A stretch of 64,000 nucleotides of DNA, from the NCBI GenBank assembly GCA_013373625.1, contig JABXHM010000095.1:25396-89395 (forward strand), given 5' to 3'. Source of the stretch: Alteromonadaceae bacterium (GTDB lineage: Bacteria > Pseudomonadota > Gammaproteobacteria > Enterobacterales > Alteromonadaceae). Shown piece by piece: positions 1 through 12,334 of the stretch (position 1 is its first letter; every line of letters starts with the position of its first letter). The position numbers were made by a program, and so were the translations under genes. Below the pieces are notes generated by a model, which made no database searches, was not told where the DNA came from, and saw only the letters and a program-made list of their open reading frames with translations.

Positions 1-1
1 G

Positions 2-1576
2 TGGGGTGAGCATGGTAAGGGCTATCGCAGTGAATATGGCCCGGCATTTTTTGGTGAGGAATTATTCGGCGAATTAAGACGTATAAAAGGGGCGTTTGAT
101 CCGGCCAATAAAATGAATCCAGGCAAAATATGCACACCCATTGCCAGTGATGATGAATTGGTTAAAGTCAGTGATGTAAAACGCGCAACGTTTGACCGCA
201 CGATTCCTGTCGCCTTTAAGGAAGCCTTTAAGCCAGCGCTGGATTGCAATGGTAATGGACTGTGTTTTAACTATGACACCACATCTCCAATGTGCCCGTC
301 GAGTAAAGTTACCCGTGATCGCCGACATAGCCCGAAAGGCCGGGCCGGGATAATCCGTGAATGGTTACGTTTACTGGCTAAACAGGGCGTTGACTCTTCT
401 GCCTTGAACGCTGCCCAGTTTAAAACCAGTTTATTGGAACGCTGGAAAAACACACGCAGCAATCAGGCCGATTTCTCCCATGAAGTGCTGGAAGTGATGA
501 ATGGCTGTTTGGCGTGCAAATCCTGCAGTAGCCAGTGCCCGGTTAAAGTGGATGTGCCTGAGTTCAGAGCAACGTTTTTGTCGATATATTACCAGCGCTA
601 TCTGCGGCCGCTAAAAGACCATTTGGTGGCAAACGTTGAAAAACTAACGCCAATAATGGCTAAATTTCCACGCTTAACGAATGCTTTAATGGGCAATCGC
701 ATCAGTCAATCGGCGCTTGAGAAAGTCGCCGGTTATGTGGATGCGCCGCTGTTATCTGTACCAACGTTGGCAAGTCAGGCTCAATCAATTGCTGAGCACT
801 TTGACCTGGCAACACTGCAGTCTTTATCAGAAGCGCAACGTGCTGACTACGTACTGATTGTGCAGGACCCTTTTACCAGCTTTTACGATGCGCAGGTGGT
901 GGCAGACTTTGCCAGCTTAATTAAGGCGTTGGGTAAAACTCCGGTGTTGCTGCCGTTTAAACCCAATGGTAAACCTATGCACGTGGCTGGGTTTTTAGAC
1001 AAGTTTGCAGCCACCGCCACTGATACCGCCAGTTTTTTAAATCGTGTTGCCGAACTGAACATACCCATGGTGGGCGTTGATAGCCCGCTAGTGCTGTGCT
1101 ACCGGGATGAATACAAAGCCCTGGGCGCTGCCCGTGGCGACTTTACCGTGCATACCGTACATGAATGGCTGGCTGACATTCTCGCTGCTGAAAAAGCGTT
1201 TAACTGGCCGTCTGATAGCACCAGTAAAGGTACTCTCATGGCACTGTTTGCCCACTGTACCGAGAAAACCGCGTTGCCAAAAACCGAACAGATTTGGCAA
1301 CAGGTATTTGCTAAAGTCGGTCAACCGGTTGATGTAGTGAAGGTAGGGTGCTGCGGTATGGCTGGGAATTACGGTCATGAAGCGCAGAACAAAGCCAACT
1401 CGTTAGGTATTTATGCAATGAGTTGGGAACAGGCTGTTTCACGATACAAACCTGCCCAAATTATGGCGACAGGTTATTCATGCCGAAGCCAGGTTAACCG
1501 GGTTGATAACTTTAAACCGCAACACCCATTGCAGGTGTTGCTGCAATGTATAACGAAAAACAGTAGCGAATTATGA
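2..1576 (+). CDS. ydiJ: YdiJ-type FAD-binding/Fe-S dehydrogenase, C-terminal part (5' truncated)
   Basis: The reading frame is open from base 2, so the gene enters from the left and about 524 C-terminal residues are visible; the family is about 1000 residues (E. coli YdiJ 1018). These proteins fuse a GlcD-like FAD-linked oxidase domain to a GlpC-like iron-sulfur domain and oxidise a 2-hydroxyacid, with D-2-hydroxyglutarate proposed for YdiJ. The visible part begins with the end of the FAD-oxidase cap and goes on to a 4Fe-4S motif, CLACKSCSSQCP, near base 510. A CCG-domain motif, CCGMAGNYGHE, lies near base 1350. The stop overlaps the next start (ATGA), which suggests translational coupling to the DUF4826 gene. 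The flavin-binding half lies outside the window and cannot be checked. Confidence 0.88.
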   Translation, partial: WGEHGKGYRSEYGPAFFGEELFGELRRIKGAFDPANKMNPGKICTPIASDDELVKVSDVKRATFDRTIPVAFKEAFKPALDCNGNGLCFNYDTTSPMCPSSKVTRDRRHSPKGRAGIIREWLRLLAKQGVDSSALNAAQFKTSLLERWKNTRSNQADFSHEVLEVMNGCLACKSCSSQCPVKVDVPEFRATFLSIYYQRYLRPLKDHLVANVEKLTPIMAKFPRLTNALMGNRISQSALEKVAGYVDAPLLSVPTLASQAQSIAEHFDLATLQSLSEAQRADYVLIVQDPFTSFYDAQVVADFASLIKALGKTPVLLPFKPNGKPMHVAGFLDKFAATATDTASFLNRVAELNIPMVGVDSPLVLCYRDEYKALGAARGDFTVHTVHEWLADILAAEKAFNWPSDSTSKGTLMALFAHCTEKTALPKTEQIWQQVFAKVGQPVDVVKVGCCGMAGNYGHEAQNKANSLGIYAMSWEQAVSRYKPAQIMATGYSCRSQVNRVDNFKPQHPLQVLLQCITKNSSEL

Positions 1577-1986
1577 CAGACAACGGATTAACCGAAGAAC
1601 AAATTAAGACCTGGGCCAGAGAGCAATTTCAGCGGGCCAATAAATTTCTGGCTGAGCAAGGGATCCTCTACGAAAGTGTATTTGCAGATGAATGCCGTTA
1701 CCTGGCGCCTTTCGTAGCAATGTGGAAAATCAAAGCGCTCGACAAAAAGGTGTACTGGGTGATTACCGGCGATTTACCTGTGGACGTGACATTATTTGAC
1801 AATGCGCCTGATGCACGCGAAGCCATTAAGTATTTTGCGATGCACTGGCAGCTAAAGGCTGCAAACCTGGAAATCAGTAATACCGAAAATGATGCCAGTC
1901 AGACTAAATATATTGAACTGTTGCGAACCAAAGGCGAGCAATTGTACGCAGTGCAAGAAAACGACTCGTTGTGGGAAAACAAGTAG
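1573..1986 (+). CDS. DUF4826 family protein
   Basis: A 137-residue soluble protein with no signal peptide or membrane segment. I recognise the sequence type as DUF4826, a family of unknown function found in Alteromonadales and relatives; this is recall, not a search. It is acidic, contains the aromatic-rich stretch MWKIKALDKKVYWVITGDLP in its middle, and begins with an ATG whose last bases overlap the upstream TGA. It is therefore probably the last gene of the ydiJ operon. It ends 44 bp before the convergent GNAT gene. No function can be assigned. Confidence 0.75.
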   Translation: MTDNGLTEEQIKTWAREQFQRANKFLAEQGILYESVFADECRYLAPFVAMWKIKALDKKVYWVITGDLPVDVTLFDNAPDAREAIKYFAMHWQLKAANLEISNTENDASQTKYIELLRTKGEQLYAVQENDSLWENK

Positions 1987-2030
1987 TTAGAGTACCAAAA
2001 TACCCATAACAGTGTGAAAAACGCTAATGG

Positions 2031-2489
2031 TTAATGAATATGTTTTACATCGGGTAAATCGAATTGCTGTCGCTGGCAAACCATTTTTTGCATTGGTATA
2101 CCTGCTTCCATAAAAACCGGGCCGATAGGCTCAAAGCCTTTTTCACGATGATAGTCGACGCGATTTAAAGCAGATTGAACATGGATTTGCTCAATGTTTT
2201 GACTGTTTGCCTGTTTGAGTAATGCAGTAAAGAGGGTGTTGTAAACTGAGGTGTTGCGGTGCTTCGGTAGTACGGCTATGCGGCCAATTTGGCCGTCGTG
2301 GGTTAAACGTGCAGTGGCAATGGGGTGATTGTCCTGACTAAACATCAAAACATGAAATGCCTTGTTGTCAAGATCGTCGAACTCGGCGCTCTCCGGCAGT
2401 TGCCATTCAAGCACAAACACCGCTTTTCGCAGTGATTTAAGTTGCGCTTCGGCTTCTTGCCACAGCACTCCCTTAACTTTGTACGCCAT
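2031..2489 (-). CDS. GNAT family N-acetyltransferase
   Basis: A 152-residue protein with the GNAT fold pattern: a central strand containing HPIATARL, then the acetyl-CoA pyrophosphate-binding segment GRIAVLPKHRNTSVYNTLF (a variant of R/Q-x-x-G-x-G/A), and a C-terminal strand with YHREKGFEPIGPVF. The start at 2489 (MAYKVKGV) is preferred over the upstream in-frame ATG at 2522 because TTGAGGA precedes it at normal spacing. The acceptor substrate is unknown. It lies between DUF4826, which is convergent, and roxA upstream on the same strand. The GNAT assignment is fairly sure; the function is not. Confidence 0.82.
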   Translation of the reverse strand: MAYKVKGVLWQEAEAQLKSLRKAVFVLEWQLPESAEFDDLDNKAFHVLMFSQDNHPIATARLTHDGQIGRIAVLPKHRNTSVYNTLFTALLKQANSQNIEQIHVQSALNRVDYHREKGFEPIGPVFMEAGIPMQKMVCQRQQFDLPDVKHIH

Positions 2490-2548
2490 TAGATGGTTCC
2501 TCAATATTGTCAGTACTGACACGGAGCTTTACTGCGAGGTGGATAAAT

Positions 2549-3661
2549 TTACCTATAGCCCCAATACCCCATATTAATTAGTCTAGCGAATGTACAAAAA
2601 ATGTCCAGGTCATCTGGGGCAAGCGTCATATCTGCGCGACTGATGGTACTTTTTGCCATCAAGTTGCGCATAACAGGATGGTTGACCTGCGCAAACTCAA
2701 TAGCCTCGCCATTCACAAAACACCAGCCAGTATAGTCGTCACACAGTATTGGTCTGCATCCAGGGTGTTTTATGATTAATCCACCGTTATCAATATGTTG
2801 CTGCAATTGCTTAGTTAACATGTCAGCATCTACGGGCTCAGGCTCAAGGCCTTGTTCGCTTAATAGTTTAAGTAACGTAAAGGTAAAGGCGTTGTCGTCA
2901 ATGGCATTGTGTAGCAATGTCTTGAGTTGGGTAATTTCATTTCTGTTAATTGAAACGGGCGCTTCAGTGGCGGGTAGGGCAGGATCCGTATATCGCGCAG
3001 GCAGGCTTTCGGCAGATTGCATATGCTCAGCCAGATACCCCGCCAGTTGAGCCTGGTCGGGGGCTCTGAAGCCAATAGAATAGGTCAGCGCCGAGACAAT
3101 TGTACTGCCATCGTGAGGCCAGCCTGGAGGGATATACAAAATGTCACCGCTGCTCAATTCACAATCAATTATCGGCTCAAATGGCTCAACCTGACACAGG
3201 CCAGCCGCTGGCGGCCTGGCAACACTGCTTTTTGGGGGGCCCACTCGCCAGCGTCTGCTGCCCTTACCCTGAACTAAAAATACATCGTACTGATCAACGT
3301 GCGGTCCAACACCGGCACCTTCAACAGCGTAGCTAATCATCAGATCATCAACCCGCCAATTGGGTATAAAATTAAACTGTGACATTAATTCGCTGGCATC
3401 GTCGAGATACTTATCTACGCCCTGTACTAACAATGTCCATTTACCTTCACAGGCAGAAAACTCCTCAAACGGTCCCTGTATCATGCTCCACTGGTTGTTA
3501 TGAAAGCGGACTATGCGGCTGTCCAACTCCGGTTCCATGGCTAATCCTGCTAGTTCGTTTTCGTCCAGTAAGTCGTTAAAATCAGGCAGGGCGGCGCGCA
3601 GTACGCAAGGCTTTTTTTGCCAGTAGTCGCGCATAAATGAATCAGGGCAAATCGCTAACAC
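2549..3661 (-). CDS. roxA: Ribosomal protein L16 arginine 3-hydroxylase (RoxA/YcfD)
   Basis: 370 residues, close to E. coli YcfD (373). YcfD is a JmjC-type Fe(II)/2-oxoglutarate oxygenase that hydroxylates an arginine of ribosomal protein L16. The metal-binding HxD lies in GVGPHVDQYDVFLVQGKG, and the distal histidine in IPPGWPHDGST. The C-terminal region (about residues 230-370) matches the dimerisation and winged-helix region in length. In E. coli the gene neighbours phoQ-phoP-purB; here the next gene downstream on the same strand is a nucleotide cyclase and then purB. A TATAAT-like -10 is visible on the minus strand at 3693-3698, but the -35 is weak. Confidence 0.92.
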   Translation of the reverse strand: MLAICPDSFMRDYWQKKPCVLRAALPDFNDLLDENELAGLAMEPELDSRIVRFHNNQWSMIQGPFEEFSACEGKWTLLVQGVDKYLDDASELMSQFNFIPNWRVDDLMISYAVEGAGVGPHVDQYDVFLVQGKGSRRWRVGPPKSSVARPPAAGLCQVEPFEPIIDCELSSGDILYIPPGWPHDGSTIVSALTYSIGFRAPDQAQLAGYLAEHMQSAESLPARYTDPALPATEAPVSINRNEITQLKTLLHNAIDDNAFTFTLLKLLSEQGLEPEPVDADMLTKQLQQHIDNGGLIIKHPGCRPILCDDYTGWCFVNGEAIEFAQVNHPVMRNLMAKSTISRADMTLAPDDLDIFCTFARLINMGYWGYR

Positions 3662-3736
3662 GTTACGTTCTCAGTCAAATCATTGTGACACGATTATACG
3701 CATTTCAACTAACGCTTGCCCGTTTGTCTTATTGGT

Positions 3737-4918
3737 CTATTCTGCCAACTCATAACAGTGGGTCACAGCCGGATGTTTTGTGCTATTCAGCGGGGTGCGC
3801 TTGAGCGGCTGTTGCGCGTCTATGTACGACACTGTATCTGGACACAACGAAATTACCCCGCGGGGAGACACCTGCTCTAAATAAGCAGCCAGGTTGACGG
3901 TTTCTCCCCAGACATCAAAAAAGGGTTTATCAGTACCAATCGTTCCAGCGGTGACCGGCCCGGTTGCAATGCCGATACGCACTTCGCAGTTAAGCACCGA
4001 GTTTTCACCGGTTAGCGACACAATCCTCAGTAGTGCTTTGGCAAAATTTAACATTTCATGACAACAGATTGCCGGTGGCGCAGATTGCATTCCACAAACA
4101 GCCATATATTGATCGCCGTTGGTTTTTATTTTTTCAATAGAATATTGTGCTGTGAGTGCGTCAATGCCCGAGTACAATGTATTCAGGGCCTGGACAATCT
4201 CCGTGTTTCCCAACTGCCGGTTTAATGCGGTGTAGCCTTGCAGGTCAGCAAACAATACGCACATGTGCGGATATTCTCTGGTGGTGCCAGACGCCCAGAC
4301 CTCCTGCGGTTTATCCGGATTGTGCGGCAGCAAAGAATGCAGTGTTGCTAATGATGATTTATGTGCGCTGTTAAGGCGTTGCCAGCGTCCCAATGCCTGC
4401 CTGCGCAGTACCGCATAGATTGCCAGGCAAAGGAGCCCAAGGGTAACGTCGTTGGATACAACTAAAATGGTGGCGGGTTGGTCTGCGTGATACTGACTCA
4501 TACTGCTTACTACAAACAGCAGTAATGCGCCAAGCAATGCCATGAGTTGAGGGCCTCGCTCCTGGCGCGTAAACACAAAGCCAGTAATTACCATGGCAAG
4601 CAGGTAAAAATAGTGGAGATTGTGTAGGTCTGGCCATAACCGGGCGGTCCAGCAGAGGTAGCTGTAATAAAGAGTGAACAACACAAGTTTTAAGGCACGT
4701 ATGCGCAGTTTATGTTGCCAGGCTATAAGCACAAGCAAAACACTAAAATGTACCAGCCAGTTGTAATAGCGAGGCGACCAGGGCGAGGCGAATAGCCAAA
4801 GAGCGGGGAATTGAAGAATGAGTGCAACAGTAAATAACGTTAAGGTAAGCTGCAGTGTTAACCTGACATGTTCACTAGTCTGACCTGATAGGCTTTGCTG
4901 AAATGATGAAAAAAGCAT
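3737..4918 (-). CDS. Membrane-bound class III adenylate/guanylate cyclase-like protein
   Basis: 393 residues. The N-terminal half (about 1-175) is hydrophobic with several predicted membrane helices. A cytosolic class III cyclase domain follows from about residue 210. Metal-binding aspartates are visible in VLFADLQGYTAL and KTNGDQYMAV, the purine-contacting lysine is in EKIKTNGD, and the DVWGETVN motif is present. The catalytic arginine normally four residues after the motif asparagine (VNxAxR) is a tyrosine here (VNLAAY, codon TAT near 3894), so transition-state stabilisation may be lost or altered. The gene starts 42 bp after purB, and a hairpin covers its ribosome-binding site. It occupies the place of phoPQ in the E. 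coli order. Lys plus Asp favour ATP as substrate if the enzyme is active. Confidence 0.85.
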   Translation of the reverse strand: MLFSSFQQSLSGQTSEHVRLTLQLTLTLFTVALILQFPALWLFASPWSPRYYNWLVHFSVLLVLIAWQHKLRIRALKLVLFTLYYSYLCWTARLWPDLHNLHYFYLLAMVITGFVFTRQERGPQLMALLGALLLFVVSSMSQYHADQPATILVVSNDVTLGLLCLAIYAVLRRQALGRWQRLNSAHKSSLATLHSLLPHNPDKPQEVWASGTTREYPHMCVLFADLQGYTALNRQLGNTEIVQALNTLYSGIDALTAQYSIEKIKTNGDQYMAVCGMQSAPPAICCHEMLNFAKALLRIVSLTGENSVLNCEVRIGIATGPVTAGTIGTDKPFFDVWGETVNLAAYLEQVSPRGVISLCPDTVSYIDAQQPLKRTPLNSTKHPAVTHCYELAE

Positions 4919-4945
4919 GGTAACTCCACATAGACGGGAGTTACC
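4909..4945 (-). promoter_or_regulatory. Hairpin plus U-tract overlapping the cyclase start (attenuator or RBS-masking candidate)
   Basis: On the minus strand, GGTAACTCC (4945-4937) pairs perfectly with GGAGTTACC (4927-4919) across a 9-nt loop. The 3' arm contains GGAG, the only Shine-Dalgarno sequence for the cyclase ATG at 4918, and the arm ends at the start codon. Four bases later comes TTTTTT (4914-4909), which forms cyclase codons 2-4. The structure could act as an intrinsic terminator after purB or as a translational lock. The structure is seen directly; the role is inferred. Confidence 0.55.
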
Positions 4946-4960
4946 AAGCTTAGCAATAGT

Positions 4961-6977
<2,017 letters not shown>

Positions 6978-6978
<1 letters not shown>

Positions 6979-8081
6979 TATCGTATATAGCTCTCAATAA
7001 TACCGCCACCAAGGCAAATTTCGTTATTGTAAAACACTGCTGACTGACCTGGTGTCACCGCTTTTTGCGGTGAATCGAAGACCACTTCCACCTGACCGTT
7101 CGCCAGTGGTGTGACAACACAGGGAATGTCCTGTTGGCGGTAGCGTGTTTTAACCGCAGCGCGGAATGGCTTAGCGGGCGTAGTGCGGCTAACCCAGTGT
7201 AACTGATTAGCTACCAGGCCTTTAGAATACAAGCGCGGGTGATCAGCACCCTGACCCACAATCAGCACATTGCGTTTAACGTCTTTGTCTACCACGTACC
7301 AGGGATCATCGCCATGGTCTTTTAAACCGCCGATATGCAAGCCTTTGCGTTGTCCCAGCGTGTGGTACATCAGGCCTTCATGCTCGCCAATTTCTTCGCC
7401 CTCTGCGGTTTCGATAATCCCGGGCTGAGCAGGCAGGTACTGACTAAGAAAATCTTTAAACTTACGTTCGCCAATAAAACAAATACCTGTGCTGTCTTTT
7501 TTGTCATGGGTAATTAACCCTAGCTCTTCAGCAATTTCTCTGACGCGGGGCTTTTCGATATTTCCCACCGGAAACAAGGTTTTCGCAACGTGCTCTTCAC
7601 CTAAGGTGTATAAGAAATAGCTTTGATCTTTATTGTTGTCCAGCCCGCGCAGCATTTGCCAGTGGCCATCAACTTCGCGGCGCTGCACATAGTGACCGGT
7701 GGCAATGTAGTCGGCACCTAAGTCTTCGGCGGCGTACTCAAGGAAGGCTTTAAATTTTATTTCCTTGTTACACATGATATCGGGATTAGGAGTGCGGCCG
7801 GCTTTGTATTCCGCCAGAAAGTACTCAAAGACGTTGTCCCAGTATTCTGCAGCAAAATTGATGGTATGCAGAAAAATACCCAGTTTGTCAGCTACCGCCT
7901 GCGCATCGGCTAAGTCTTCTGCCGCGGCGCAATATTCATCATTGTCGTCTTCTTCCCAGTTTTTCATAAACAGGCCTTCAACTTCGTAGCCTTGCTGTAA
8001 AAGCAAATAAGCTGAAACGGAAGAATCCACACCACCGGACATACCGACGATGACTTTTTGTTTATGGGGCGTTTGTGACAT
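6978..8081 (-). CDS. mnmA: tRNA-specific 2-thiouridylase MnmA
   Basis: 367 residues. It forms the 2-thio group on wobble U34 of Lys, Glu and Gln tRNAs, using ATP and sulfur relayed through the Tus proteins. The PP-loop GMSGGVDSS is at the N-terminus. The two catalytic cysteines are in [12 protein letters not shown] and [11 protein letters not shown], and the tRNA-contact motif ATGHYVQR is present. The start at 8081 (MSQTPHKQK) fits the family N-terminus better than the in-frame ATG at 8102. It is the first gene of the mnmA-hflD-purB run. E. coli has nudJ between rluE and mnmA; here that position is about 170 bp of non-coding DNA. Confidence 0.96.
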
Positions 8082-8251
8082 TGGCTGGCTGCACACTCTC
8101 ATGTTATTTACGGGGCGCGGATGTTACCAGAAAATGGGGCTTTTGGCACCAATTTAAGCGTAAATGTTAGCGCAAGTTGACCTTATATATACCAAAAATA
8201 GCGGTCTGTTTTGTTAGGAGATGTCTCGGCAGTGGCATTAACGCTACATGC

Positions 8252-8899
8252 TCAGGTATTTTTTTTGCGACTGTGATTGCCACGAACTTTCTTGAAAGGG
8301 CTTTGCTTATGGCGCTGCTGGGGCGTTTTTTGCTGTTTGGTCAGGGGCTTAATGTCCGGGCCATCCATACTGGTATATTCGCCGTTGGCAATGCCATCCA
8401 GGGTCCAGTTACCCACCCGATAACGAATTAGTCGTAACGTGGGGTGGCCTACATGGGCAGTCATACGGCGTACCTGACGGTTGCGCCCTTCTGTGATGGT
8501 AATATTTAGCCAGGTGGTTGGAATGTTCGCTCGTTCGCGGATAGGGGGGGTGCGCGGCCATACATCGGGCGCGCTCATGCGTGATACCCTGGCAGGTAAG
8601 GTCGGACCATCTTTGAGCGTTACGCCCTCACATAAAGCTGCGATTGCGGCATCATCAACGCTGCCTTCCACCTGTACCCAATAGGTCTTGCTGGTTTTGG
8701 CTTTGGGATCAGTTAGCTTGTGTTGCAATACGCCGTTGTTGGTTAATACCAACAGGCCTTCAGAATCGCGGTCGAGGCGGCCCGCCGCATACACTTGCGG
8801 AATATCAATATAATCTTTAAGCGTTTTTCGACCATCACCATCGGTAAACTGCGATAGCACCATAAAAGGCTTATTAAACAAAATAATTGTCGATTTCAT
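8252..8899 (-). CDS. rluE: 23S rRNA pseudouridine synthase RluE-like
   Basis: 215 residues of the RsuA/RluB/E/F pseudouridine synthase family; E. coli RluE modifies U2457 of 23S rRNA. The catalytic aspartate is in the motif [19 protein letters not shown], and the conserved KTYWVQVEG and [21 protein letters not shown] blocks are present. There is no N-terminal S4 domain, as in RluE. The C-terminal 35 residues are rich in Lys, Arg and Gln and probably contact RNA. The ATG at 8899 is chosen over TTG at 8914. The gene diverges from icd, the same arrangement as in E. coli, which supports RluE over its paralogues. Confidence 0.92.
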   Translation of the reverse strand: MKSTIILFNKPFMVLSQFTDGDGRKTLKDYIDIPQVYAAGRLDRDSEGLLVLTNNGVLQHKLTDPKAKTSKTYWVQVEGSVDDAAIAALCEGVTLKDGPTLPARVSRMSAPDVWPRTPPIRERANIPTTWLNITITEGRNRQVRRMTAHVGHPTLRLIRYRVGNWTLDGIANGEYTSMDGPDIKPLTKQQKTPQQRHKQSPFKKVRGNHSRKKNT

Positions 8900-11546
<2,647 letters not shown>

Positions 11547-11865
11547 ACCGCAACATGCTGTTTTATAACTAAAAAACCGGCTTTGAGCCGGTTTTTTTGT
11601 GCAAATTTTTGCGGTCTTCAAATACAAGGGGCTGTTGCAATAACCTCTCATTGTCGGTGGTGGCATTAGATTCGGCATCGCACTCTTATAGGGGCAACTT
11701 CAAGATTGCCGCTGCTATTAAGCATTTCTATACGTTTTAAAAAAGCAGATAACCGGCCCGTAGCGAGCCTGACCGTAACAAAAACAGATATGCTTTAACG
11801 GGAGAGCTGTTTGCTGATGCTGCTGATGGTAGTATCAATAGTAATCAAATAATGGACTGACTAAC
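11547..11865. other. Intergenic region after icd
   Basis: About 320 bp. Apart from the icd terminator, I see no gene or RNA here. It marks the left edge of the accessory block that separates icd from cspD. Confidence 0.5.
11573..11598 (+). terminator. Rho-independent terminator after icd
   Basis: CCGGC-tttga-GCCGG, extended by A/T pairs on both sides, followed by TTTTTTT at 11592-11598, about 30 bp past the icd stop. Confidence 0.88.
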
Positions 11866-12138
11866 ATGAACATTGATTGGAAAACGATTGTGCTGCGCGG
11901 TGCGGCGCTGGTAGCGCTATGCTGTATACAGTCTTGCGCAGTAAACAATGATTCTGCGTCATACGCAGACATTGATGAACTGCCACAATCCGTTGAATTT
12001 GGCAGTTACTGCAGTTTGCCGCATTGTCCGGATTGCTCAATTGGAGGTTGTCCGTTAAGCGGGGCTACTATGGTTGGCGAGAGTTGCACCTGCAATACCT
12101 TTGACGGACCTCGAAATGGCGTAGTGGTGGGGCAGTAA
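11866..12138 (+). CDS. Small cysteine-rich putative lipoprotein
   Basis: 90 residues. The N-terminus has a basic residue followed by a hydrophobic run and a plausible but imperfect lipobox ending IQSC (Cys24). After it come C49, C54, C57, C62, C74 and C76, arranged CxxxxCxxCxxxxC and CxC. This could be a metal site or disulfides in the periplasm. There is no recognisable family. It sits between icd and the STAND regulator on the same strand, separated from the latter by about 200 bp. Upstream Shine-Dalgarno pairing is weak, so expression is uncertain, but the leader-plus-cysteine organisation argues for a real gene. Confidence 0.6.
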   Translation: MNIDWKTIVLRGAALVALCCIQSCAVNNDSASYADIDELPQSVEFGSYCSLPHCPDCSIGGCPLSGATMVGESCTCNTFDGPRNGVVVGQ

Positions 12139-12334
12139 CCCTTTTTCCAGAGGTTTTTTTAAGCGTCGTTTAAATGCCCTTTATTGAGCAAAAACAAGGC
12201 AGTGTATGGCTGCATGTTACAGATGATCGGCTGACAGTAATGGAGTATAGTGGTGTTAAATAAACCTTTGGCGGCTATTATCATTGTCGCGCAATGGTCA
12301 CGTACTCGATAATCAGCGGTAAGTCGGACAGCTT

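Noticed and set aside
1088..1378. Antisense ORFs within ydiJ and other genes
   Set aside because: Shadow frames of strong coding sequences, without start signals or family features.
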